From positions 3,143,001-3,207,000 of the forward strand of contig NZ_CP101833.1 of NCBI RefSeq assembly GCF_024498355.1: 64,000 nt of DNA, given 5' to 3'. Under the pieces are notes generated by a model. That model was not told the origin of the DNA. It did no database searches and saw only the letters and a list, made by a program, of their open reading frames with translations. This document shows, one piece after another, positions 32,559 to 41,455 of this stretch. The first letter of the stretch is position 1. Each line of letters begins with the position of its first letter. The stretch comes from Bacillus pumilus. Its GTDB lineage: Bacteria > Bacillota > Bacilli > Bacillales > Bacillaceae. The translations under genes and the position numbers were made by a program.

Positions 32559-33782
32559 TTATTTTTTAATTCTAACAGCCGTCTCATATTTATCCTTCCA
32601 GTACATACTTGTTTTCATATTGGTAATGACAACACCATTTGAGACGGTCACATGAATGACTTGATTTGATCCTGCATAAATGGCCGGCATCAATGAAGTC
32701 CCTTTGAAGAAGACAAGATCTCCTGGCTTAAGCTCCGAACGTTTTACAGGCGTGCCTGCCTTGACTTGTCCTGACGCATAGCGCGGAAGCTCAATGCCAA
32801 GCACTTTTTGATATACATACTGTGTGAATCCTGCTGTATCAAACCCTTTCTCTGGGTTCGTACCGCCTTTGACATAAGGGACTTCCCCAATATACGTAGC
32901 AGCTTTTGATACGATTGGGTCTTCTTTCACTAGTTTCAGCTCAGTTAATCGTTTCGCACCTGTCCATTTCTCGCGCCAATACGATTCGGACAAATAAGAA
33001 ATCGTCACACTTTCAGAACGGCTCGCATGAATAAAACGATCGCCCCCAATGTACATCCCTACATGAGAAATTCCGGGTTTATATGTGTTGCTAAAAAAGA
33101 CAAAGTCGCCAGGACGAATATCGTCTAGTGCTACTTTTTCTCCGACCATCCATTGCTGTTCAGCACTTCTAGGCAAATAAATGCCAAGTGATTTTTCAAA
33201 TAAATATTGTAAAAAACCTGAACAATCAAAGCCAACCTTTGGATCTGCTGCACCAAACACATAAGGGACACCTAAATATTTCATCGCATCTTTCACAACA
33301 AGATCATCAGAGATTTCTTGAGAAACAGGCAGCCGTTTGACCGCATAAAATCGGTCTGTCCAATATTTGCTTTGGCTGACATCTGTTTTCACCACACCTT
33401 GACTAAGCGTGATGTGGATTACTTGATGGTTTCCAGCGTACAAAGCCACATGTGTCGGGATCTTTTTTGTTTCCTCAGGACTACGGAAATACACGAGGTC
33501 TCCGGGTTTGGCTTTTTCCCATGATACCTTTTCTCCAATCTGATATTGATCGATGACCTTCCGCGGCAAATCAAATGTGCCTGATGTCTTGTATACATAT
33601 TGAATAAACCCAGATGCATCAAAGCCCGTTTTTGAATCGGTTCCCCCTTTATGATAAGGTGTTCCAATCAGCTTTTCCGCTTGCTCCAAAGGAGACTTTG
33701 TTTGAGCAGACACCTCTGATTGGGACATGAACATCAGCCCTACGAGCGCACAGCCTCCAATCAACATTCCTTTCCATTTCAT
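32559..33782 (-). CDS. pgdS: Gamma-D/L-glutamyl hydrolase PgdS (poly-glutamate depolymerase)
   Basis: Secreted hydrolase that trims poly-gamma-glutamate. It has 407 residues: a signal peptide ending near VSAQ (26) and three NlpC/P60 modules. Module 1 has FDASGF (Ala56 in place of Cys) but keeps His111. Module 2 has FDCSGF with Cys187, His240 and His252. Module 3 has FDTAGF (Thr316) and lacks the first His. Only the middle module looks catalytic. It follows pgsE as in B. subtilis, but a terminator precedes it and it has its own SigD-like promoter. Confidence 0.92.
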   Translation of the reverse strand: MKWKGMLIGGCALVGLMFMSQSEVSAQTKSPLEQAEKLIGTPYHKGGTDSKTGFDASGFIQYVYKTSGTFDLPRKVIDQYQIGEKVSWEKAKPGDLVYFRSPEETKKIPTHVALYAGNHQVIHITLSQGVVKTDVSQSKYWTDRFYAVKRLPVSQEISDDLVVKDAMKYLGVPYVFGAADPKVGFDCSGFLQYLFEKSLGIYLPRSAEQQWMVGEKVALDDIRPGDFVFFSNTYKPGISHVGMYIGGDRFIHASRSESVTISYLSESYWREKWTGAKRLTELKLVKEDPIVSKAATYIGEVPYVKGGTNPEKGFDTAGFTQYVYQKVLGIELPRYASGQVKAGTPVKRSELKPGDLVFFKGTSLMPAIYAGSNQVIHVTVSNGVVITNMKTSMYWKDKYETAVRIKK

Positions 33783-33807
33783 GATCTTTTCCCTCCTTTC
33801 TTCTCTA

Positions 33808-33833
33808 GTTTCGGCATGACACCTTTCATTTTA
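33808..33833 (-). promoter_or_regulatory. Possible SigD-type promoter of pgdS
   Basis: Minus strand TAAA, 14 bp, GCCGAAAC; the consensus is TAAA-N15-GCCGATAT. It lies about 25 bp upstream of the pgdS start. B. subtilis ywtD is described as SigD-dependent. Confidence 0.45.
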
Positions 33834-33847
33834 CACCTTTTTTCGAC

Positions 33848-33872
33848 AAAAAAGAGCACGCAAGGCGTGCCC
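33848..33872 (-). terminator. Terminator of the pgsBCAE operon
   Basis: GGGCACGC and GCGTGCTC arms with a 3-nt loop, followed by TTTTTT on the minus strand. Confidence 0.85.
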
Positions 33873-33890
33873 CTTCTATTCACCATGACT

Positions 33891-34061
33891 CTATTTATTC
33901 GCTTCCGCTTTCGACTGCTTTTGCTGCTCGATCTTCTGCATTTCAACTGAGATCTTTTGCTTCTCATGATCTGTCAGACTGTCACTAAATTTAAAAGCAG
34001 ACATAAAGACAAATACTAAAATTAACGCAACAAACGGCCAGCTTGCTTTTAGGAATCTCAT
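33891..34061 (-). CDS. pgsE: Poly-gamma-glutamate synthase small subunit PgsE (YwtC)
   Basis: A 56-residue membrane peptide: one helix (about residues 8-24), then a charged, Gln/Lys/Glu-rich tail (TDHEKQKISVEMQKIEQQ). It closely resembles B. subtilis PgsE (about 55 residues), which is needed for full poly-glutamate production in the presence of zinc. Its ATG overlaps the pgsA stop in an ATGA junction, with GGAGG about eleven bases upstream inside pgsA. Confidence 0.88.
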   Translation of the reverse strand: MRFLKASWPFVALILVFVFMSAFKFSDSLTDHEKQKISVEMQKIEQQKQSKAEANK

Positions 34062-35224
34062 TTCTTATCTTTTCCTCCGTTTTCTTTTAATGTTTGAACT
34101 TTATCAGCATGATTGACTTCAAAGAAAATGTGTCCGTCTTTTTCTTTCCAATCCGCATTCGTGCCATTGGTCAGCATACGAATAATGGATTTCGACTCAA
34201 GAGATCCTGCCTTTACTGGAGCAGGCGTTGCTTCTTTGATATACATTGGGACAACTTCAAATGTCGCTTTTCCATCTTCATTCAGATGATATTGAACAAG
34301 GGCAGAATCACGTGTTCTAGACCAGCCTTGGTCAAAAATAAAGTTCCCCAGGCTATAGAAGATCGCCGTTCCATTGTAGACCTCCATTGGCTCAAGGACG
34401 TGCGGGTGTGCACCGATGATGATATCAGCACCAGCCTTCGACATCGCTCTTGCTAATTCTCTTTGTCTATCGTTTACTTCATTGTTGTACTCCTGACCCC
34501 AGTGAGCATGAACAACGACGATATCTGCCTTTTCAGAAGCCTGAGAAATCATCGGAATAAAAATAGATGGATCGGCTGGCAGAATACCTGCTTTGCGATT
34601 CGTTGCTTTAAAATTTTTCCCATACACATCTGTAAAACCGAGTGTAGCGATTTTGACACCGTTCACTTCTTTATAAGAGATGTTCTGCTTCGCATCTTGG
34701 AGGTTACGACCTGCTCCGGTGTAATCCATGTCAGCTTTTTCAAAGGCATTGATCGTGTTGTTCAGACCTTTTTCACCAAAATCTGCCGCATGGTTATTTG
34801 CAAAGTTTAATACAGAGAAATTCAAATCCTTCAATGCTTGGACAGAATCTTCATCCGTTTTCAAATGAATATTCTTTTGCGCCGCCTGTTCCTGATCTGA
34901 TGCAACTGGATGCTCAAAGTTACCTGTTACATAATCTGACACATCAAAATATGGTTTGGCATAGCGAAAGAGATGCTGTTTCCCGTAGCGATCGGTCACT
35001 TTCTCTACATTTCTTCCAAACATAATGTCACCGACAAACGAAGCGGTCAGGATGTTTTCTGGATTCTTTTCTACAGTTGGTACTTGCGCTTTCCCGATAA
35101 ATGTAAATAGAAATGTACAAGCAATGACGATCGGTAAAGCAATCAGTACATGTTTATTCGTCTTTTTCTTTTGATTCTTTGTGATTTTCAGCAGCTTTTC
35201 CTGAAAGCTCAATTTTTTATTCAT
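34058..35224 (-). CDS. pgsA: Poly-gamma-glutamate synthase subunit PgsA (CapA)
   Basis: CapA-family subunit of the membrane-bound poly-gamma-glutamate synthase, probably for export or elongation. It has 388 residues, a basic cytoplasmic N-terminus, one membrane helix (about 25-46) and an extracellular metallophosphoesterase-like domain: SFVGDIMFGRNVE, TGNFEHPV, NNHAADFGEKGL, VVHAHWGQEY and GAHPHVLEP. The ATG at 35224 follows AAGGTG by a good distance; a GTG four codons earlier has no site. It is third in the pgsB-C-A-E operon. Confidence 0.93.
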   Translation of the reverse strand: MNKKLSFQEKLLKITKNQKKKTNKHVLIALPIVIACTFLFTFIGKAQVPTVEKNPENILTASFVGDIMFGRNVEKVTDRYGKQHLFRYAKPYFDVSDYVTGNFEHPVASDQEQAAQKNIHLKTDEDSVQALKDLNFSVLNFANNHAADFGEKGLNNTINAFEKADMDYTGAGRNLQDAKQNISYKEVNGVKIATLGFTDVYGKNFKATNRKAGILPADPSIFIPMISQASEKADIVVVHAHWGQEYNNEVNDRQRELARAMSKAGADIIIGAHPHVLEPMEVYNGTAIFYSLGNFIFDQGWSRTRDSALVQYHLNEDGKATFEVVPMYIKEATPAPVKAGSLESKSIIRMLTNGTNADWKEKDGHIFFEVNHADKVQTLKENGGKDKK

Positions 35225-35242
35225 GATTGGACACACCTTATC

Positions 35243-35692
35243 TTAAAATAGATAGTAAACATACATGATGGCAAATGTTGCACCACTTAGAAGCAGCGTG
35301 CTTCCAAGGGTAATCGTAAGACCTTGCTTTTGAATCGTATTTGCAATCAAGCCAGGTACGATGATCCCGATTCCGCGAAATTCTGCTATTTCAAATGGGA
35401 CCACTGGATAGAAGAAATCAAATACGAGCTTTAAGGCAATCCCTGTAATCAGCATCGCAGCAAACTTTCTGCGTCCGTATAAAATCATAAATTTTGATAG
35501 ACCAAAGCGAACGATGACATACGTAAGCAAGCTGACAGATAAGACGACTAAAATGAAGACTGGCTGGTTAAATACAAGCGCAAGATAACCTGGAACAACT
35601 AGCCCAGCTGGTACAATTCCTGTTTTTTCTGCAAAGATTAAACTAAGTAGAACACCTAAAATTAACGAGATATAAAGATCTGATCCGAACAT
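35243..35692 (-). CDS. pgsC: Poly-gamma-glutamate synthase subunit PgsC (CapC)
   Basis: Integral membrane subunit that works with PgsB in the amide ligase complex. It has 149 residues, the family length, with about four to five hydrophobic helices (ISLILGVLLSLIFAEKTG, VVPGYLALVF, ITLGSTLLLSGATFAIMYVYYLF). It lies 15 bp after pgsB and 18 bp before pgsA. Confidence 0.94.
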   Translation of the reverse strand: MFGSDLYISLILGVLLSLIFAEKTGIVPAGLVVPGYLALVFNQPVFILVVLSVSLLTYVIVRFGLSKFMILYGRRKFAAMLITGIALKLVFDFFYPVVPFEIAEFRGIGIIVPGLIANTIQKQGLTITLGSTLLLSGATFAIMYVYYLF

Positions 35693-35707
35693 TTTCTATA
35701 TTTCCTC

Positions 35708-36889
35708 CTAGCTGACAAGCTGCTTAATTTTGTATTCTTGAATTTTTTCGATTAACGGTTCAGCGGCGCCATGAATATTACCGACTCCATAAACCACTCG
35801 ATTATGAAGCTTCTTCTCAAGCATGTTCATAATTTCTTCTGTAGATTGATATTCAAGGTTGTGTAAGTGGTCAGCCGGAATTTTTCCATCCTCATATGCC
35901 TTCACGATTGGATCTGTTGTTTCACCAATTAAAACAAGATCACTTGCTTCAATATAAGGAAGTACATCCTCCGCAAACTGGATCGTTCTATCTACACGAT
36001 CCGCACGGCAGTTCATGATAATAATCGGTTCATCTGTTGGATATCCAATTTCTTTCACACGCTTCCAAATGTTCAATGTAGATGATGCGTCATTTGCCGC
36101 AAATCCATTTACAAAGTGTCCAGGTGTTTTTGCATCCATTAATGGAAGAATTCTCATCGCTCCTGGATCAGGCGGCGCATTTAACATTCCTCTGAATGCC
36201 GTATCTTCATCAATCCCTAATGCTTGAGCGACACCAAGTGCCAGCGAAGCATTATCCGGGAAAACCATGTACTCAAATTTCCGTAAATACTCATCGGTAA
36301 TCTTGGAATTATCTGCAACAATGACTTCCGTGTTGCGTTTTTTCGCAATCTCTTTAAAGAAATCCGTATATTCACTATCCGTAATAACCAAGTGTCCATT
36401 GTAAGGAATTGTGGCTGTAAAGGCTTCTGCTATTTCATCAAGAGTTGGCCCCATTACATCCATATGATCTTCAAGAACGTTTACGATCACGCCAATATTC
36501 GCTTGAAGCAGCTCTTCCTGAAAGATAATTTGGTAATCTGGATTTACCGCCATACATTCACTGACGATGGCATTTGCTCCTCTTTCAACTGTTTCTCTCA
36601 TAACTTCCTTCTGCTCTCCGATATTCGGTCCTTGCGGTTTCCTTTTAATCGGTTTCTCTTCTGGCGTATCCCAATAAATCATTCTTGCATCCGTTCCCGT
36701 TGTTTTGCCGACAGTTTTATAACCTGCCTCCATTAAGATACCGGTTGTCAATCTTGTAACGGTGGACTTTCCGCGAATACCATTAATATTGACACGCACC
36801 GGCAGGGCATCGATATTTTTCTGATGACGCTTCTTTTCAATAAAGCCAATCCCTAACATGATGACGCAGGCTATAACGATTAACCACAT
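35708..36889 (-). CDS. pgsB: Poly-gamma-glutamate synthase catalytic subunit PgsB (CapB)
   Basis: ATP-dependent ligase that polymerises glutamate through gamma-amide bonds at the membrane; related to Mur ligases. It has 393 residues: a hydrophobic N-terminus (residues 2-16), the P-loop NGIRGKSTVTRLTTGIL (near 34-50), SECMAVNPDYQ and VLEDHMDVMGPT. It heads the pgsBCAE operon. A promoter and palindrome lie about 55-100 bp upstream. B. subtilis controls this operon through DegU and SwrA. Confidence 0.95.
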   Translation of the reverse strand: MWLIVIACVIMLGIGFIEKKRHQKNIDALPVRVNINGIRGKSTVTRLTTGILMEAGYKTVGKTTGTDARMIYWDTPEEKPIKRKPQGPNIGEQKEVMRETVERGANAIVSECMAVNPDYQIIFQEELLQANIGVIVNVLEDHMDVMGPTLDEIAEAFTATIPYNGHLVITDSEYTDFFKEIAKKRNTEVIVADNSKITDEYLRKFEYMVFPDNASLALGVAQALGIDEDTAFRGMLNAPPDPGAMRILPLMDAKTPGHFVNGFAANDASSTLNIWKRVKEIGYPTDEPIIIMNCRADRVDRTIQFAEDVLPYIEASDLVLIGETTDPIVKAYEDGKIPADHLHNLEYQSTEEIMNMLEKKLHNRVVYGVGNIHGAAEPLIEKIQEYKIKQLVS

Positions 36890-36941
36890 CGATTATCTAC
36901 ATCTCCTTTTTTTATGAGTGTGATATGTAAATTCAATCAAC

Positions 36942-36969
36942 AGTATATCTGTTCAGCATAAAATCACAA
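36942..36969 (-). promoter_or_regulatory. Candidate pgsB promoter
   Basis: Minus strand TTGTGA (36964-36969), 16 bp, TATACT (36942-36947), about 53 bp upstream of the pgsB start. The -35 is imperfect, consistent with activator dependence. Confidence 0.5.
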
Positions 36970-36974
36970 TCGGT

Positions 36975-36989
36975 ATTATGTAACATAAT
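36975..36989. promoter_or_regulatory. Palindrome upstream of the pgs promoter
   Basis: ATTATGTAACATAAT, 7-bp perfect arms around one base, ending five bases upstream of the -35. The position suits an activator operator. Confidence 0.5.
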
Positions 36990-37056
36990 CTTTCACTTCC
37001 TCGTATGCCAAATTCCTCTAATCCTAAGGTGTAAATGCCTAGCACTCCCTCAAATA

Positions 37057-37150
37057 AAAAGGACAAAAGACGGACAAAATTCAGACTGAATTTCTGCTTC
37101 ATTCAAGAGAAAGCGTTACCATCAATCATCGAAAAATCTTTTGTCCTTTT
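37057..37150. repeat. Nested inverted repeats in the pgs-ger intergenic region
   Basis: AAAAGGACAAAAGA (37057-37070) and its exact complement (37137-37150) enclose 66 bp, in which AATTCAGACTGAATT (37078-37092) is itself a palindrome. The whole gap 36890-37637 holds no convincing gene. Confidence 0.65.
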
Positions 37151-37575
37151 CTCCCTAAATTTTTTGACAATTATTAAGATGTATTTTGAATCAATGTTTT
37201 AAAACCCTCTCATCCCTACAAAATCAGTCATATCAGTGCTTTAAATGAATAGTGCGTGTTTTGGAATGTTTTATCTTTTTGAATGAACAGGTTAGAAAGT
37301 CATCCTCAACGGTCAGAATGCTATACGTTGACCTATGACAAAGGTCACCTCTCAAAAAATCAAGTCATATGCTTATTTTTGGGTCACGAAAAATTGGGAT
37401 AAGATGTCAAAGTTTGATCATTTCGTTATACCTTCTCTTTACGATATTCACTCCTTATGACCTAAACAATGAAACAATATTCATTTGTTTTTATCAAGAT
37501 TCATCATTTCTTAACATTTTTAATATGATTTTAGTTGAAAGTTGTCGGCTCATGTCATGCATTCCCCAAAGGTGA

Positions 37576-37605
37576 CGAATAAAATCAGCTTCTCCGCTTA
37601 CACTA
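37576..37605 (+). promoter_or_regulatory. SigG-type promoter of the second germination operon
   Basis: CGAATA, 17 bp, TACACTA resembles the SigG consensus with two mismatches in the -10. It lies about 30 bp before the operon start. Confidence 0.45.
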
Positions 37606-37637
37606 AGGTTAAAAAATAATGTGAGAGGAGGCTAAAG

Positions 37638-39119
37638 ATGCCAAACACCAATGAACAAACACGCTTGCACTTTTTATCAGGCAGCTTTGAGGAGAAAATT
37701 CGGATCCTGAAGAAAACATTTCAGCAAAGCGGCGATTTTGAATACCGGGAGTTAATGGTGAATGAAACAAAATCAGTCCTGTTCTTTATTAAAACGAGAA
37801 TTGATGAAGGCAAACTGAACGATTTCATTATCGGCAACTTGTTAGGCCCTCCCGGGAAGCAGGACTATACAAAGTCTCTTAGTGCACTTGAAACAGGTGA
37901 TTTGACACTGATCACTGACAGTATTATTGCAGGAAGCATTGCCTTTCTTGATGAAAATTCCTCGCAGATGAAATTGTTTGCTGTTGGACAGCCGCCGCTG
38001 CGCTCTATTTCTGAGCCTTCTTCTGAAAGTATTATTGCGGGCGCACATGATGGATTTGTCGAAAGTTTAGATACGAATTTATATTTGCTGCGTTCACACT
38101 TAAATGATCGAAAACTGGCTATCCAATATCATAAGATTGGTACAAAATCTGAAACAAAGCTTGCGACTGTTTATATATCTGATATCGCTAATCAAGAAAA
38201 GATAGAAGAGGTAAACAAACGGATTTCTTCTATTAAAGTAGACACGCTGCTAAGTCCTGGCTCTATTGTTGAGGCGATTGAGGATGATTCATTTTCTATT
38301 TTCCCGCAGCTGATTGATACAGAGCGCCCTGATAAGGTGAGATCTGCAATCCTTGAAGGGCGAATTGTGGTGATGATGGATGGCAGTCCGATGGCCATCA
38401 TTCTTCCTGTCACCTTCTTTAGCTTCTTTCAATCACCTGATGATTATAATAGCCGCTGGATTCCGGCTACGTTTATCCGTGTTCTCCGCTATCTTGCCTG
38501 TATCATCGCAGTCATTTTGCCATCTTTTTATATTGCTGTCATTGGCTTTCATTATGAGGTCGTCCCAGATGAATTAGCCATTACGATGAAAAATTCAATT
38601 ATCGGTATCCCATTTCCTCCTTTGATAGAAGCGATGCTAATGGAGATCACCATTGAACTCATACGCGAGGCAGGGGTGCGTCTGCCAAAACCAATTGGTC
38701 AGACGATTGGAATTGTAGGCGGTTTGGTCATTGGGGATGCCGTTGTAAAAGCAGGACTCATTTCGAATGTCCTTGTTATTGTGGTTGCAGTGACAGCCGT
38801 CGCTTCTTTTGTCCTTCCATCCTTTGAAATGACGTTAACCATTCGAATGCTGCGTTTCCCGCTCATGTTCATGGCATCGATGTTCGGTTTTATCGGTATT
38901 TCATTTGGACTGTCTATTGTCCTCATGAACTTATGCCGCTTGGAATCGCTAGGAGTACCTTACTTATCACCAGTTGCTCCATTTAACTGGCAGGACTTAA
39001 AGGACACGATCATTCGATTACCGATGTGGATGTACAAAATGCGCCCTGTTTATTTAAATCCGCAAAAGAAAGAGCAAATTGAAAATTTGAGAGGGTGGAA
39101 AAAGAAAAATGAACAATAA
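37638..39119 (+). CDS. GerA-family germinant receptor subunit A (second operon)
   Basis: A 493-residue paralogue of the gerBA product in this window. It has an N-terminal soluble GerA domain with DTERPDKVRSAILEGRIVVMMDGSP, then helices from about residue 285, including LIREAGVRLPKPIGQTIGIVGG. GAGAGGAGG precedes the ATG. It probably forms a distinct receptor with the next two genes in the spore inner membrane. Which named receptor (GerK-like or lineage-specific) cannot be told without a tree. Confidence 0.88.
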   Translation: MPNTNEQTRLHFLSGSFEEKIRILKKTFQQSGDFEYRELMVNETKSVLFFIKTRIDEGKLNDFIIGNLLGPPGKQDYTKSLSALETGDLTLITDSIIAGSIAFLDENSSQMKLFAVGQPPLRSISEPSSESIIAGAHDGFVESLDTNLYLLRSHLNDRKLAIQYHKIGTKSETKLATVYISDIANQEKIEEVNKRISSIKVDTLLSPGSIVEAIEDDSFSIFPQLIDTERPDKVRSAILEGRIVVMMDGSPMAIILPVTFFSFFQSPDDYNSRWIPATFIRVLRYLACIIAVILPSFYIAVIGFHYEVVPDELAITMKNSIIGIPFPPLIEAMLMEITIELIREAGVRLPKPIGQTIGIVGGLVIGDAVVKAGLISNVLVIVVAVTAVASFVLPSFEMTLTIRMLRFPLMFMASMFGFIGISFGLSIVLMNLCRLESLGVPYLSPVAPFNWQDLKDTIIRLPMWMYKMRPVYLNPQKKEQIENLRGWKKKNEQ

Positions 39120-40206
39120 AATATCTCCACCTCAAGCTGTCTTTTTTATCATCCAATCTCAAATTGGTGTCGGTATTTTAGCCCTCCCCCATTTGCTCAT
39201 GAAAGACATGGGTCACGATGGGTGGATGACGATTATTCTAGCCGGATTATTCATCCAAATCATCAACACCATTTTTATTTACATTATTCATAAATATCCT
39301 GACACATCGTTTTTCCAAACGTTAATCAACGTGTTTGGAAAATGGATCGGCCGGACCTTGATCGTACTCTATACGGTATACTTTGCCTCAGTCTGCATTG
39401 TTGTTCTATCGATTTTCACAAGAATTCTTGGAATATGGGTGCTGCCGCTTACGCCAAATTGGGTCATTGATTTTTTGCTGATGATATCCATTATCTACAT
39501 CGCAAAGGAAAAACTCACAGCAATTGTCAGGTTTAACTTTATTTTGACTCCCTTTTTGCTCATGCTGTCTCTATTGATGATTTATGCATTAAAAGGAACG
39601 AATATCGACTACCTCATGCCTTTTTTCCAAACAGATTTTTCTCAATTTCAAATTGGATTGAAGGACGTTGTGCTGTCCATGAATGGATTCGAGATGATTC
39701 TTATCATCTCTCCATTTATGAAGGGTACCACCAAGGAACGTTATAAGGTCATGACCATTTCTAATATATGCACAACGCTTTACTACCTATTTATTACATT
39801 GATTTGTTTTATGTTTTTCAGCCCAATTGAGCTTAATGTCATTCCCAACCCTGTTCTTTATTTATTAAAGACCATTTCATTCGGTGTGATTGAGAGGACA
39901 GACTTAATTTTTCTCAGCTTTTGGGTGTTTAACATTCTTGCCACCCTCAGCAATTATCTCTACTTTTGTGCAAATGGCGTATCCAGCATTTTGAAGAAAA
40001 AAGGGCATAAAAAATATGTCTATTATTTTGCCATTTTGATCTATGTCGCTAGCTGTTTTCTTGCAGAAGATCATTTTAGAATTCAGCGCTTTAATGACTT
40101 TACGACTTTTTCTCAATATTCAGTTATTTATACACTTCCGATCATTATGGCCATCACCATCTTGATCAAACATCGCAAAGGGAAGGTGAAATCACATGCG
40201 TCATAA
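39109..40206 (+). CDS. GerA-family germinant receptor subunit B (second operon)
   Basis: Ten-helix APC-type membrane protein, 365 residues. The N-terminal SQIGVGILALPHLLM corresponds to the ligand-binding unwound helix of the family. Its start overlaps the subunit A gene by 11 bp and its end overlaps subunit C by 11 bp, so the three are coupled. It differs clearly from GerBB, so ligand specificity probably differs too. Confidence 0.88.
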   Translation: MNNKISPPQAVFFIIQSQIGVGILALPHLLMKDMGHDGWMTIILAGLFIQIINTIFIYIIHKYPDTSFFQTLINVFGKWIGRTLIVLYTVYFASVCIVVLSIFTRILGIWVLPLTPNWVIDFLLMISIIYIAKEKLTAIVRFNFILTPFLLMLSLLMIYALKGTNIDYLMPFFQTDFSQFQIGLKDVVLSMNGFEMILIISPFMKGTTKERYKVMTISNICTTLYYLFITLICFMFFSPIELNVIPNPVLYLLKTISFGVIERTDLIFLSFWVFNILATLSNYLYFCANGVSSILKKKGHKKYVYYFAILIYVASCFLAEDHFRIQRFNDFTTFSQYSVIYTLPIIMAITILIKHRKGKVKSHAS

Positions 40207-41338
40207 GTACATACTGACGCTGCTTATGTGTATTTCTCTTATATTCATGCCTGGCTGCTGGGATCAGAATTTGTTAAAAAACATCTCTCTTGTCTTAACT
40301 TCAGCTGTCGATCAAGGAGAAGAAGACAATGCGAAATTCTCAATTACCTATCGAAAGGTGCAGCAGTCTCAAAGTATGGAGCAAGGAAATACAGGCAACT
40401 ATTCAACCACTGTTCTTACAACTGAAGCACCGACTTTAAGAAAAGCAAGGACCAACTTTAGCCGGATTGTCGACCAAAAAATTGATATATCGAAAATGCG
40501 GGTCATGCTGATCGGCGATGAATTTGCTCAAAATCGCCTTCTTCCCTATTTAGATATGTTTTATCGAGATCCCAAAAGCCCTTTACTCGCAAACCTTGCT
40601 GTGGTTCAAGGGGGAAGCTGTGTGGAATTGATCAACCAGCTGCTCAAGGAAAAACTTATTGTGAGCGACTATTTAAACAACTTAATCACTACCGCATCAC
40701 AGTCCTCCCTAGTAGCACCTAAAAACATTCAAAATGTCCGGTCCAAAATGCTGCAAACGGGAGAGGATTTCACACTGCCGTTACTTCACTTCGATCAATC
40801 AAAGCAGTTAATTAGTGTAAAAGGTGTAGCCCTATTTGATAATGAAAAAAAGAAAGGCGAACTGTACGGTCAAGATGCGATTCTGCTCACCGTGATGGAC
40901 GGGAAAATGGGGAGCTATGCAACCTTCACAAAAAAAGTCAGAAGTGACATGAAATCAAAAGAGAGCAATTACATCACCATTCAAGTAACAGACTCAAAGA
41001 GAGACATCAAGATTGTCAATCCTGATCACCGAGACTTAACATTCTCTCTCAATTATGAATTCACGACATCTGTGCTCGAGTATCCGAAAGATAACCTAGA
41101 TACAGATAAGAACATTGAAATGCTCAACAAAAGACTTTCAGCCATTTTGACAAAAGAAGCCGAAAAAGTCGTTGCTGCGCTGCAAGAAGCAAATTCTGAT
41201 GTCCTAAGCCTTGGCAGAAAATATCGAGTAAGACATTATGATGAGTATATGAAAATGAACTGGGTAACCGATTATCCAAAGGTGAAAATTATTCCAAAAA
41301 TCAAAGTGAATATTAAAAAAACAGGTATTACTAGCTAA
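40196..41338 (+). CDS. GerA-family germinant receptor subunit C, lipoprotein (second operon)
   Basis: A 380-residue lipoprotein with the lipobox IFMPGC and the WDQNLL signature right after it. A long soluble domain follows (RKVQQSQSMEQGN, VKGVALFDNEKKKGELYGQD) and a C-terminal helix near residue 350. It completes the receptor operon, which ends in a terminator before rbsR. Confidence 0.87.
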   Translation: MRHKYILTLLMCISLIFMPGCWDQNLLKNISLVLTSAVDQGEEDNAKFSITYRKVQQSQSMEQGNTGNYSTTVLTTEAPTLRKARTNFSRIVDQKIDISKMRVMLIGDEFAQNRLLPYLDMFYRDPKSPLLANLAVVQGGSCVELINQLLKEKLIVSDYLNNLITTASQSSLVAPKNIQNVRSKMLQTGEDFTLPLLHFDQSKQLISVKGVALFDNEKKKGELYGQDAILLTVMDGKMGSYATFTKKVRSDMKSKESNYITIQVTDSKRDIKIVNPDHRDLTFSLNYEFTTSVLEYPKDNLDTDKNIEMLNKRLSAILTKEAEKVVAALQEANSDVLSLGRKYRVRHYDEYMKMNWVTDYPKVKIIPKIKVNIKKTGITS

Positions 41339-41372
41339 GAAAAGGAAGAAGTCATCTTTCTTTTCTTTTTTT
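41337..41372 (+). terminator. Terminator of the second germination operon
   Basis: AAGAAAAGGAAGA and TCTTTCTTTTCTT arms with a short loop, then a T run. Confidence 0.7.
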
Positions 41373-41384
41373 ATTTTTTTAAGA

Positions 41385-41413
41385 TTGTCATTTCGATACT
41401 TTCGTGATAATCT
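41385..41413 (+). promoter_or_regulatory. rbs operon promoter
   Basis: TTGTCA, 17 bp, TAATCT, a good SigA promoter, followed at once by the cre/RbsR site. Confidence 0.75.
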
Positions 41414-41418
41414 ATCTA

Positions 41419-41432
41419 TGTAAACGGTTACA
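41419..41432. promoter_or_regulatory. cre / RbsR operator of the rbs operon
   Basis: TGTAAACGGTTACA matches the CcpA cre consensus fully and is nearly symmetric. It begins six bases after the -10, so binding would block transcription. CcpA and RbsR are related LacI proteins and could share it. Confidence 0.75.
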
Positions 41433-41455
41433 CATTCACGAAGGGAGGCACTCCA

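Noticed and set aside
37101..37125. cre-like AGAAAGCGTTACCA near pgsB
   Set aside because: Two mismatches to the consensus and far from the promoter; chance match likely.
37369..37575. 68-residue plus-strand frame in the pgs-ger gap
   Set aside because: No ribosome site before the ATG, atypical AT-driven composition, and it ends at the likely SigG promoter of the next operon.
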